Origin: CAYMWF01 sp964394085 [NCBI: uncultured Gemmatimonadota bacterium]
Lineage (GTDB): Bacteria; GCA-2686955; CAYMWF01
Length of the DNA: 64,000 nt
Reading direction: 5' to 3'
NCBI GenBank assembly: GCA_964394085.1
Contig: CAYMWF010000002.1
Span: 83,336 to 147,335, forward strand
Part shown: piece after piece, positions 51,665 to 60,060 of the stretch
Layout of the letters: every line of letters starts with the position of its first letter
Numbering within the stretch: the stretch's first letter is position 1
The notes under the pieces: model-generated
Told to the model about the DNA's origin: nothing
Databases searched by the model: none
The model's input: the letters and a program-made list of their open reading frames with translations, nothing else
Program-made: the position numbers and the translations under genes

Positions 51665-54600
51665 TCATTGAGAGCTCCCGGCTATCCTGTTGACATGCTC
51701 CATAAGGACTTGTCCGTTCAAGGTTTCAGAGTCGAAAACAGCTTCCACTCCCGGCGGCATCTCACCCACTGAATCCGTGGATGCTCCCTCATGGGAAACC
51801 ATGAAAACAGGTGTACGACGGGTTCCTTTACGCTCATTGAGATATGAAAGGATCAGAGAATCATCTAGATTCCCGGGATTGCCCCCCACGAGAAGAACCG
51901 CGTCGGGATAACTGTTTCTGAGCCATGCCAGGCCGTCTTCTTCATTGGAAGCGCGGGCAACGTGGAAATCGGGTTCGAGAATAGAGGATATCCTGGTCAG
52001 GCTGACAGGATCGGTGTCGATGACCAGAGCTTCTTTAGGCATTTTTTCTCTCAGGGTCTCGATCATTTCAAGCAGCAGCTTCCTGTCCACCGGTTTCGGA
52101 AGAAAATCGAATGCCCCTAGAGAATAGCATAGTTCCCTGTTCTCGATAATTGACGTTATGATTACCGGTATCCGGGCGGTTCGAGGATCCTGTTTGAGTT
52201 TCTGGAGGACATCCCATCCATCCATGCCCGGAAGCATAACATCAAGAATTACAACGAGCGGATCATATTCTCTCACCATCTGGAGACCATCTGTACCGGT
52301 CATAGCCAGGACCATTCGATATCCTGCTTTACGAAGATGATGGCTGATCAGGCGTGAAACGTTCTTATCATCTTCGATCACCAGGATCGTCTGTTCCGAT
52401 GCTCGTTTTTTGCCGAGGGGACTGAGCCGGGCGTCCGCGGGATGCAAGGTGAATGCAAACGTGCTCCCCTGCCCTATTTCCGACTCTACCCATATAACAC
52501 CTTCGTTCAGCTCAACGAATCTTCGCGCCAGAGTTAGACCGAGACCGGTACCTTCGTATTCACGGGTAAACGAGCCGTCGGCCTGCCGGAATTCCTGAAA
52601 TATAATTTCCTGATCTTCCTCGCTTATCCCGATACCGTCATCGGTTACGGAGACAACCACGAGAGGATAATCGGGAGCCGGGCGGCCCAGACGCTCATAC
52701 CGTTCAATGAGGTCTTCGGGAGAGACGAGTCGGCTCGACAGTGAGATGCGCCCCTCCCGCCCCGCGAACTTCACGGCGTTGCTCAGCAAGTTAAGGATCA
52801 CCTGCCTGATCATAATCTTTTCAGCGTAAACATAGGGCAGATCAAGTTCGATCTCTTTGGTGAGCTGCTGGTCCTTTTTTTCGACCAGGACCCTGGTCGT
52901 GGAGATGACCGAATCTATGGTTTCTTCGATACTGAACCGGTCCGGATTATGTTCCACCCGGCCGGCTTCAATCTTCGAAAGATCCAGTATCTGGTTGATG
53001 ATACCCAGCAAGTATTTTCCGGATGAAAGTATGTCTGAGACACTCTGTGTTTGGATATCGTTCATTTCACCAACCACACCATCCAGGAGGAGCTCCGAGA
53101 ACCCGATGATTGATGTGAGCGGCGTTCTGAGCTCATGCGACATATTCGCCACGAATTCGCTTTTCAGCTTGTCGGCGACTCGAAGCTCTGCGACAAGAGC
53201 TTCCCTGTCTCTGAACAGGGTTGCATTATCGATGGCTATTGCGACCTGTGCGGCGAATAGATCGAGTATCCGTATATCTTCCTCGTGGTAAAAAAATGTT
53301 TCGGGGTCGGCTACATCCAGGACGCCGACTATTTTTTCACCTAATTTAATCGGTACTGCAAGCTCTGAACCGTGATCCAGGCCAATCCCGACATGTCGTG
53401 GTTCAGTGGATACATCATTTACAAGCAAGGGTTTCCCGTGAGCCGCAACCCAACCGCAAACCCCCTCTTCCCCTACTTTCAGCCGCATCTTCGCTGTGAT
53501 CTCGGGTGGATATCCCCTGGCCGCTTCCACGAACAAATCACCTGTTTTCCTGTCTATCAAGTGCAGCGCGGATTTCCTGAATCCCAGTTCGTAGTCCAGG
53601 GTTTCGAGAACCATCTCCAGAAGACGCTGGATTTCCAGCGTGGAGGTCAGAGTCTTCCCTATATTATAGAGGGCCGCAAGCCGGGTGGCTTTCTGTTGCA
53701 GATCCCGACAAAAAAAGGCATTCGAAACCGCGACCGCTGTGTAGTTCGCCATGCACCGACCCAACCGGATTTCAGCTTTTCCGAAAATCCGTCCGGGAGT
53801 ATTGGATGCCAGTACCAGCACTCCTACAGTTTCACTCCGGGCGATGAGCGGCAGAAACAGCACCGGATATTCCAGGAAATGTGCCGCCGATTCATCCGCC
53901 TTCGTCCCACTCGAAGGCAGTTTCTCCACGGCAAAGGGTTCACCCGAAGAGAAGCAGTTCCAGGAAAGTGAATATATGCTTGAGTCGGGTGATATCCAGT
54001 CGCATTCATCGCCGGGTTCCCCGCTGTTCGCAACGCATTTCAGACCTGTACCATCCTCGTCCTTCATCAGAACGAAACAGTGATCCGCAGCGACAGCTTC
54101 AGGAATTTTGCCGACAGTCTGCTCCAGGATAGTTTCGATATCCCGAATACCCGCGACCAGGGTTCCGAATCCGTGAAGTATCCGGAAGTCGTCCGCAGTG
54201 AGTTTTTCAGGATCGAAATCCGGGATTTTCTCCAGTTCCCCATCAGATTCAACGCAGTCACTTTGCATCGTTGCATCAGAAGAATACAGTAAAGCCGTGG
54301 AAGGTTTGTGGAATGCCGCCAGCCGTCTGGACAGCCAGAGGCCCACCAGAAGCAGAGTCATCGCGGCAACGGCGTAAACGGCCAGTACAATATCTGAGAA
54401 ACGGCGAAGAGGTGCGAATACGTGGCTGCTGTCCCGCCCTGCGAAAATGAGCCAGCGCCCCCCGTCAGGCCGGTAATCCATTTCGCCGGGGGGAATCATG
54501 ACATGGTGGAATCCCGCGATCATCCGTATCGGTTTCTCGAGGACACAAGAGCCTTGATCATCCTCGGGAAACATTTGATTTTCAGCGGAAGGAAGCGGAA

Positions 54601-55276
54601 CCATTGCGCGGTCAAGAGCATAAGTTCGGGGTTCACCATCGACCTGTACTGCCAGCCAGACGAGAATATCCCTGTCCGCAACGGGCAGGAAATGGCCCAG
54701 TAGATTCTCCATATCGAACTCGACCTGGAGTACGCCGATTGTCGATTCGTCGCTCCCATTTCTAATCGGCACGGAGAGGAATGCGCTTTCCACAGGCATC
54801 TCCCGATCATCCTTGAATTTTATGTAAATCCTGCCTTCTTCGAGTGTTTTAAAGCATTCCCGGGTCGGCTCCGTCTCTGGACCCCGTTCCGCCGGAACTA
54901 TCAGAACACCACCATTGCCGAATAGCTGGAATGAAACAATACCGGTGCTCCCAGGTGTGCCGCTACCCAGATATGAAGTCAGGAAATCAGCCGCGACACT
55001 GGCCAGAGAGTCGCTTTCAGGATGAGCGGCGGCCGCCGGGACGGCAGGTGCGGCGGCCGCAGAGCCGGCGAAACTCAGAATCTCCGAAATGTCGTTTTCG
55101 AGATGTCGGGCGATGGCCGCAGCCGCTGCATGAAGCTCGGCGGAGGCTGAATCCAGAAGAATATTCTTAAGCAGGATGCGAGAAACCGGGAATAAAGTGA
55201 ATAAAGGGATAAGGCCGGCGAGGAGAATTGTAAAGAGGACTCTCCGCCGGAGAGCTGCAAGAAGGCCGTCATTCAT
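51665..55276 (-). CDS. Membrane hybrid histidine kinase with two GAF domains and two receiver domains
   Basis: 1203 aa from ATG 55276; 55291 and 55390 are alternative starts. Order: TM1 (about 10-32), a periplasmic sensor region (about 33-290, Ala-rich helix then PAS/Cache-like strands), TM2 (about 295-317), GAF 1 (about 370-520), GAF 2 (about 540-685), HisKA with FVANMSHELRTPL (His714), HATPase with NLLSNAVKF, DDGIGISEED and GTGLGL, receiver 1 with phospho-Asp1012 (VVILDVMLPGMDG) and receiver 2. Receiver 2 lacks the phospho-Asp (PDAVLLVGGNPGN in place of xxDxxMPG), so it is probably regulatory only. The ligand of the sensor region is unknown. It probably phosphorylates the double-receiver regulator downstream. 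Confidence 0.93.
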   Translation of the reverse strand: MNDGLLAALRRRVLFTILLAGLIPLFTLFPVSRILLKNILLDSASAELHAAAAAIARHLENDISEILSFAGSAAAAPAVPAAAAHPESDSLASVAADFLTSYLGSGTPGSTGIVSFQLFGNGGVLIVPAERGPETEPTRECFKTLEEGRIYIKFKDDREMPVESAFLSVPIRNGSDESTIGVLQVEFDMENLLGHFLPVADRDILVWLAVQVDGEPRTYALDRAMVPLPSAENQMFPEDDQGSCVLEKPIRMIAGFHHVMIPPGEMDYRPDGGRWLIFAGRDSSHVFAPLRRFSDIVLAVYAVAAMTLLLVGLWLSRRLAAFHKPSTALLYSSDATMQSDCVESDGELEKIPDFDPEKLTADDFRILHGFGTLVAGIRDIETILEQTVGKIPEAVAADHCFVLMKDEDGTGLKCVANSGEPGDECDWISPDSSIYSLSWNCFSSGEPFAVEKLPSSGTKADESAAHFLEYPVLFLPLIARSETVGVLVLASNTPGRIFGKAEIRLGRCMANYTAVAVSNAFFCRDLQQKATRLAALYNIGKTLTSTLEIQRLLEMVLETLDYELGFRKSALHLIDRKTGDLFVEAARGYPPEITAKMRLKVGEEGVCGWVAAHGKPLLVNDVSTEPRHVGIGLDHGSELAVPIKLGEKIVGVLDVADPETFFYHEEDIRILDLFAAQVAIAIDNATLFRDREALVAELRVADKLKSEFVANMSHELRTPLTSIIGFSELLLDGVVGEMNDIQTQSVSDILSSGKYLLGIINQILDLSKIEAGRVEHNPDRFSIEETIDSVISTTRVLVEKKDQQLTKEIELDLPYVYAEKIMIRQVILNLLSNAVKFAGREGRISLSSRLVSPEDLIERYERLGRPAPDYPLVVVSVTDDGIGISEEDQEIIFQEFRQADGSFTREYEGTGLGLTLARRFVELNEGVIWVESEIGQGSTFAFTLHPADARLSPLGKKRASEQTILVIEDDKNVSRLISHHLRKAGYRMVLAMTGTDGLQMVREYDPLVVILDVMLPGMDGWDVLQKLKQDPRTARIPVIITSIIENRELCYSLGAFDFLPKPVDRKLLLEMIETLREKMPKEALVIDTDPVSLTRISSILEPDFHVARASNEEDGLAWLRNSYPDAVLLVGGNPGNLDDSLILSYLNERKGTRRTPVFMVSHEGASTDSVGEMPPGVEAVFDSETLNGQVLMEHVNRIAGSSQ

Positions 55277-55556
55277 ATTTTGCCCGGGCATGACCTGTTT
55301 CAAATCGTGGTCGCCTCCGATACCGATCCTGTTCCAGAAGGTTCCCGTAAAGTGTATCCGAAAGGTAGTGTATCCGCAGCATTCCTTCAATACCTGAATG
55401 CACTTCGGCTGGAAAAGAAACTTGAAATGACCATGAATCGGAATTATCGTATCGTTTCACCTGCGGGGCGACTGAGCCTTAGGTCGAATTTTAAGCGTTA
55501 TACAAATCCACCTTGGATACGCGCGACACATCGGATGCCGCGAAAGGAGAGGTTTC

Positions 55557-56456
55557 ATGAAGTACCTGTTGAGCCTGGTGATGGTTATTATTATTGGAGC
55601 ATTCTCATCGCTGCCGGCACATCCGATCACCGTCGACGGGGATGACTCAGACTGGGTTGGAACCCCGTCCGGGACGGACAGTTTCGTATATTCCGGGGAT
55701 GAAGCCATCTGGAATGATGCTGCGGAAGACGATACGGGCGACGGCGGAAACGCACCGGGAGCGTCAGATAATCCCGCCCCATATACCTACCCCACAAATG
55801 CGCAATTCCTGGGAACCGAAGCCGATCTCAACGAATTCAGGATAACTCTGGACGATACGCCCGGGGCCACGAAGTTGAGTCTCCTGATTCGAATCGCTTT
55901 CGACCAGACCTGGTTGCCGTTCGTCGGCATCCTTATGGACTTCGATCAAACGCCCGGCTCGGGGCAGACTGATTGCGGGGGATACAGTGACGCGCTGGTC
56001 GACAGCGATATCGCATGGGAATACGCAGTCTACGTCCGGAATGAAGCTGTCCAGGTCAAAGACTCGAATTTCGACGATGTAGACGGTTATCACGAGAATT
56101 ACTATTCTACTGATAACGATCTGATCGAAATCAGTATCGATACGGAAAACTTCACAACGAAGCCGACAGCCAACCGTTTCCGATGCGTGGTATTTGCAGG
56201 GCTTCAAGATTATGACAACATGAGGGATGTCGATTATACCGCCTCGGAATGGAAGGGCGGAGGCGGCCTGGATGAGTATTTCAATCCGAAAATCTATGAT
56301 CTGGGATTTGTTGAAGCGGAGAGCCAGCCTCTTGATTTAAACAATTATACAGACACCCAAAAGACCGTTATCAGGAGTTCCTCTGCACAGCTGATCGATC
56401 TCCGGACTTCTGTAGAATCGACGAGCTGGGGTGGAATCAAGGCGGAGTACAGGTAG
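55557..56456 (+). CDS. Secreted protein with a glucodextranase C-terminal-like (DOMON-type) module
   Basis: 299 aa. A signal peptide (MKYLLSLVMVIIIGAFSSLPA) is followed by one domain resembling the C-terminal binding module of glucodextranases: D-D-T-G-D ... APYTYPTNAQF then ADLNEFRITLDD, R-I-A-F-D-Q-T-W and a beta-sandwich with FVGILMDFDQTPGSG. The family binds or presents alpha-glucans. There is no catalytic domain. First gene of the plus-strand cluster; a poor TTGAAA-17-TATCGT promoter candidate precedes it at about 55422-55450. The ATG has AAAGGAGAGG upstream. Confidence 0.78.
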   Translation: MKYLLSLVMVIIIGAFSSLPAHPITVDGDDSDWVGTPSGTDSFVYSGDEAIWNDAAEDDTGDGGNAPGASDNPAPYTYPTNAQFLGTEADLNEFRITLDDTPGATKLSLLIRIAFDQTWLPFVGILMDFDQTPGSGQTDCGGYSDALVDSDIAWEYAVYVRNEAVQVKDSNFDDVDGYHENYYSTDNDLIEISIDTENFTTKPTANRFRCVVFAGLQDYDNMRDVDYTASEWKGGGGLDEYFNPKIYDLGFVEAESQPLDLNNYTDTQKTVIRSSSAQLIDLRTSVESTSWGGIKAEYR

Positions 56457-56470
56457 AACCAGGCGACGGG

Positions 56471-57580
56471 ATGCATCGACTCATAAAGCTGTTTCTTTCA
56501 GGGATTGCCGCACATTTTGTCCTCTTGTGCGGTATCATCTCCGCCGAAACCCCCAACACACCCGTAATCGACGGCGTCATATCGGAAAATGCCGCCGACT
56601 GGGATGCCGATGAGCTTGTAGTTGAAGAGTCGATGTTCGACAGCATCTGGGAGCGGAGAGGTGAAATCGGCAGCCTGTACCTGACCTGGGATGAGGCGAA
56701 CCTCTATCTGGGCTGCAATTACTCCATCTTCGAGAACTGTCTTCTCCTCTGTCTTGAAGCCGGCACGTCGAGGGAGGATGACGGAGCCCCGAACCTTCTG
56801 GAACTCGACTGGTATCCCCGGAGCATTTCTTTCCTCACCATGTATCCCGAGTACCTTGCGGCACACTGGAACGCCGATCTCTCCACGGGAGGCGTGCGCA
56901 GGCTGTACCACGATGAAAGCACAGGCAGATACGCCACGGAACCCGTCTCTTATGTTTGGGGATCTTCCGCCCTTGCCGGAGAGGTCGGAGACCTGGAGCT
57001 TTCCATTTCCTGGGGAACCCTTTACCCGGAATCGGGAGGTACGATTCCGGACGGGGCGGAATTGAAGATCGTCGGAATCGTATCCGGGGCCGATTACGCC
57101 ACGGGAGGTGACGCGGCGCCGGATAATCCTTATGTGTCGATGGGGAATATACTTTCCTATTTCAGAATCGACCCTGACAGCGATCCAGCAGGAAGCGAAG
57201 GGCACGGATCACCCGATTCCGGTGTCTCGCCGGCGGCCGCCGGGAACACCGTTTCGTTCTCCGATATCGAATTCACGTTACACTCGGTTTCCCTGACCCC
57301 TCTCTGCCTGACGCCCGGAAACGGGAAATTGACGGTTCGTATCCGGTGCACTTCCTCGGTATACTTCCGGCTGACGGCCAGCGTTTATAGCGACAGGGGC
57401 GAGCAGGTGCATACGAGTTCTCACCTGATTTCACCGGAGAACACCGGAAATCCGGAAGCGGAGACCTTCGAAATCGAGATACAGCTTTCACCCGAAAAAT
57501 TGCGGCCCGGCATTCATTTCTGTCGCGTGGAGGTGGGGACGTACAAGGCCGAAACAATCAGTTTCATCGTGGCCAGGTAA
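56471..57580 (+). CDS. Secreted DOMON/CBM9-like protein with possible C-terminal sorting domain
   Basis: 369 aa. Signal peptide (MHRLIKLFLSGIAAHFVLLCGIISA) then a carbohydrate-binding-like sandwich: TPVIDGVISENAADWDADEL, WDEANLYLGCNY, LELSISWGTLYPESGG and PDGAELKIVGIVSGAD. The last block recurs in the 62168 lipoprotein (LTELDIDWETLFPGSGG, PPGTEIRIVL). The C-terminal ~85 residues (LTVRIRCTSSVYFRLTASVYSDRG ... LRPGIHFCRVEVGTYKAETISFIVAR) resemble FlgD-Ig/type-A type IX secretion signals. Translation begins 14 bases after the previous stop. Confidence 0.72.
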   Translation: MHRLIKLFLSGIAAHFVLLCGIISAETPNTPVIDGVISENAADWDADELVVEESMFDSIWERRGEIGSLYLTWDEANLYLGCNYSIFENCLLLCLEAGTSREDDGAPNLLELDWYPRSISFLTMYPEYLAAHWNADLSTGGVRRLYHDESTGRYATEPVSYVWGSSALAGEVGDLELSISWGTLYPESGGTIPDGAELKIVGIVSGADYATGGDAAPDNPYVSMGNILSYFRIDPDSDPAGSEGHGSPDSGVSPAAAGNTVSFSDIEFTLHSVSLTPLCLTPGNGKLTVRIRCTSSVYFRLTASVYSDRGEQVHTSSHLISPENTGNPEAETFEIEIQLSPEKLRPGIHFCRVEVGTYKAETISFIVAR

Positions 57581-57630
57581 AGTGGAGGTGAGAAATACGG
57601 ATAATCTGTAAAGGTGATAATTCCCCGGAA

Positions 57631-58548
57631 TTGGTTCTCTATCGGTTTTCGCGCCGTTCGAGGGCTGTGATCCTGTCTTGCGTTGTCGTCTTCTTGGTCA
57701 CAGGTTATTTTTCTGCGGGAAGCGCGTCGCCGGGCGATCAGGTCTACGGCCCCAGGCTCCGTGCCCTCGGTACTACGGGTTCGGCATTCCCGGCCGGACC
57801 CTCTTCGCTATTTCTCAATCCTGCGGTTACAGCCTGGCCAGGGGCGGGTGGAGTTGAGGCAGGCTATACTTCGCTGTTCGGCGCGACAGGTGCATTCGAC
57901 GGCTGCATCGCAGTTTCTATCCCCGTAAACGGATTCGGGTTCGGAGGAGCCTGGCACCAGCGACGGCTCAAGGATCTCTACAGGGAAAACCGTGCCACAG
58001 CCGTGATTTCATACCGGTTCTTCGATGGAGTGATGACCATGGGTGGGGGAGTCTCAACGATTTTCACCTCCCTCAGTTCCGGAACCGGTGTTTCCTCCAA
58101 CCCCTCTCCTTATTTCGATTTCGATGCCGGCTTACTGCTCAAGTTCGGAGACCTGCGGCTCGGAGTTTCATGTATCAACTCCCTTGGCGGAGAATATTCG
58201 ATGCTTGAAACAGGGGGAGCCCCTTTCACCGTGAATCGAGTGATTACGGGTGGGGCGGCTTACGAAATAAGCGGGGGTTCCATGGGACGGGCCGTTTTCC
58301 TGGCAGGCGCCAGATCGGAAGAAGGGGAAAAGCTCCTCCCGTCGGCCGGAGTGGAAATCTCCCTTTACGATATCCTGTTCGGGAGAGTGGGTGTTTCCCG
58401 CGATGATTTCAGCATTGGAGCCGGACTCCACGCAACCTGGCTGCATTTCGAAATGGCTGTAACCTACCACGATGCCCTCGATGATCTCTACCAGTTCGCC
58501 GTCGTTTTGCCGCTGGGGATTATCGGGAAAGGATCCGATTCGAAATGA
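57631..58548 (+). CDS. PorV/UPF0164-like outer-membrane barrel protein
   Basis: 305 aa with a probable TTG start (57631); no ATG would retain the signal peptide VILSCVVVFLVTGYFSAGSA. The mature start reads YGPRLRALGTTGSAFPAGPSSLFLNPAVTAW, the UPF0164/PorV pattern (RxxGMGxAFxAxAxxxxxxxxNPA), then amphipathic strands of a long-chain-fatty-acid-transporter-like barrel. PorV proteins serve as shuttles in type IX secretion in Bacteroidota; members outside that phylum have uncertain roles. It overlaps the next gene as ATGA, and lies after the protein with a type-IX-like C-terminus. Confidence 0.72.
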   Translation: MVLYRFSRRSRAVILSCVVVFLVTGYFSAGSASPGDQVYGPRLRALGTTGSAFPAGPSSLFLNPAVTAWPGAGGVEAGYTSLFGATGAFDGCIAVSIPVNGFGFGGAWHQRRLKDLYRENRATAVISYRFFDGVMTMGGGVSTIFTSLSSGTGVSSNPSPYFDFDAGLLLKFGDLRLGVSCINSLGGEYSMLETGGAPFTVNRVITGGAAYEISGGSMGRAVFLAGARSEEGEKLLPSAGVEISLYDILFGRVGVSRDDFSIGAGLHATWLHFEMAVTYHDALDDLYQFAVVLPLGIIGKGSDSK

Positions 58549-60008
58549 TTCGAACCAGAACTTTTTTCCACCTTCGGATCATGACGGTTCTTTTTATTGC
58601 CGTGTATGGAAGCACCTGTTCGGCAGGCACCTCCCTCGGACTTTATTACGAAGGAGATTTCGTCAAGTACAAGACCGCGAACCCGGAGTGGGACCTGCAG
58701 AATCCGGCACAGAAGCTCCTGATGAATATGAATGCCCACGGTTCCGGCGGGGCGGAAGCCTACCTGGGAATTGAAGCGTATACGAATAACACCTCCAGGC
58801 ATTTCCAGCTGTATCAGGGGCACCTGAAGTTACGCCGCAGCCGCTGGGAGACTTATTTTTTCTACAGGCAGGACAGGCACTGGGTCGACAGTCCTCTACT
58901 GAACCTCGTGAACTCGGATAGATTGAAGGACGACCAGTGGGGCCCCAGGGCTCAGGGCCTGAGATACGATTTCTGGGATCTCGGCGGTGTCGCCGGGACG
59001 ATCATCGCGAGCAAGTACGGAACCTGGGACGGGGAAGCCTACGTCGCCAGGCTCACGCGCAGCTTGACGAACTCATTGCGGCTGTCATCCGTGACGACTC
59101 TCCAGGACTGGAGGAACGGCTCCGGAAGCTATAACGCGGTAGCGAGCTGCTCCGGAGAGTTTACCGCCAGATCATTTTCGCTGATCGCGGAAGCGGCGGC
59201 TTCCACTGAAAATCCCGACGACAACTCGCTTCAGGAAGGCGGCTCCCCCCACGCCGTGCAGCTCGAAATCAGGGACATCCGGCTCGGCAGTGTTCTACCC
59301 ATGTTTTCTGTGTTTTCCTACGGCAGGAATTTCAGGGCGAACCTGTCCAACAGGTTCAACATGGCTTTCGACAAGGAATTCGACAGGGATGGTTTTTTCG
59401 TGCAGGCCTCCTGGCTGATGCCGGGCCGCGCCGTGACTCTGACCGCTAAACAGAAAACATACTGGTCCAGATACAGGAGCGAAACGGGGCAGTTCCTGGA
59501 GGATCGTTTCCTGTCCAGCTGGTTCTATACCGAAGCGTACCTCGAGTTTCTCAGGGATATCACCCTCAAATGCTGGTACGAAGAAACCAGGAACCCGACC
59601 GACAGGTGGAAACACGCTTTCTTTGAACTCGGCGCCGGTAACTCTCTCGGACGGATCAAGTTCCAGTACAAGAGGAAAGATATCGGAATACACACAGGCG
59701 GTTATGACTTCCTGAAAGCATATTCGGCCGGGCAGAGAGATATCTTCGGCATCGAGTTGACTACGCACATCACCGAGAATCTCCAGTTCTACCAGCGGAC
59801 CGGCTTCGGACGGGGAGTCACCGGAGGCAGCTGGATGAGCGGTTTTTATCAACTTGCATACAGGGGTTTCAGAAACACTGAGATCTACCTCGAATACGGC
59901 AATCCCGACCAGACGAACGACGATCTCGTCAATGACGGCGAACTCGCCGACAACATATACCTGAATTTCGAGCACCGCGTGAAGCTGTTCGTCAAGATGT
60001 GGTTGTAG
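58545..60008 (+). CDS. Outer-membrane beta-barrel protein, unknown
   Basis: 487 aa. Signal peptide (TVLFIAVYGSTCSAG) then a continuous pattern of alternating hydrophobic strands and polar loops through to the C-terminal strand (VKLFVKMWL), typical of a large barrel with Tyr/Trp-rich girdles. ATG 58545 overlaps the previous stop. No named family recognised; porin-type or carbohydrate-translocating functions are both possible. It is co-transcribed with the PorV-like gene and followed by the CBM48 barrel. Confidence 0.7.
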   Translation: MIRTRTFFHLRIMTVLFIAVYGSTCSAGTSLGLYYEGDFVKYKTANPEWDLQNPAQKLLMNMNAHGSGGAEAYLGIEAYTNNTSRHFQLYQGHLKLRRSRWETYFFYRQDRHWVDSPLLNLVNSDRLKDDQWGPRAQGLRYDFWDLGGVAGTIIASKYGTWDGEAYVARLTRSLTNSLRLSSVTTLQDWRNGSGSYNAVASCSGEFTARSFSLIAEAAASTENPDDNSLQEGGSPHAVQLEIRDIRLGSVLPMFSVFSYGRNFRANLSNRFNMAFDKEFDRDGFFVQASWLMPGRAVTLTAKQKTYWSRYRSETGQFLEDRFLSSWFYTEAYLEFLRDITLKCWYEETRNPTDRWKHAFFELGAGNSLGRIKFQYKRKDIGIHTGGYDFLKAYSAGQRDIFGIELTTHITENLQFYQRTGFGRGVTGGSWMSGFYQLAYRGFRNTEIYLEYGNPDQTNDDLVNDGELADNIYLNFEHRVKLFVKMWL

Positions 60009-60060
60009 CGCCGGGCGGTCTTCGTAACTTCCGCGGCGTCGTGAATGTGGGAGAAACGCT

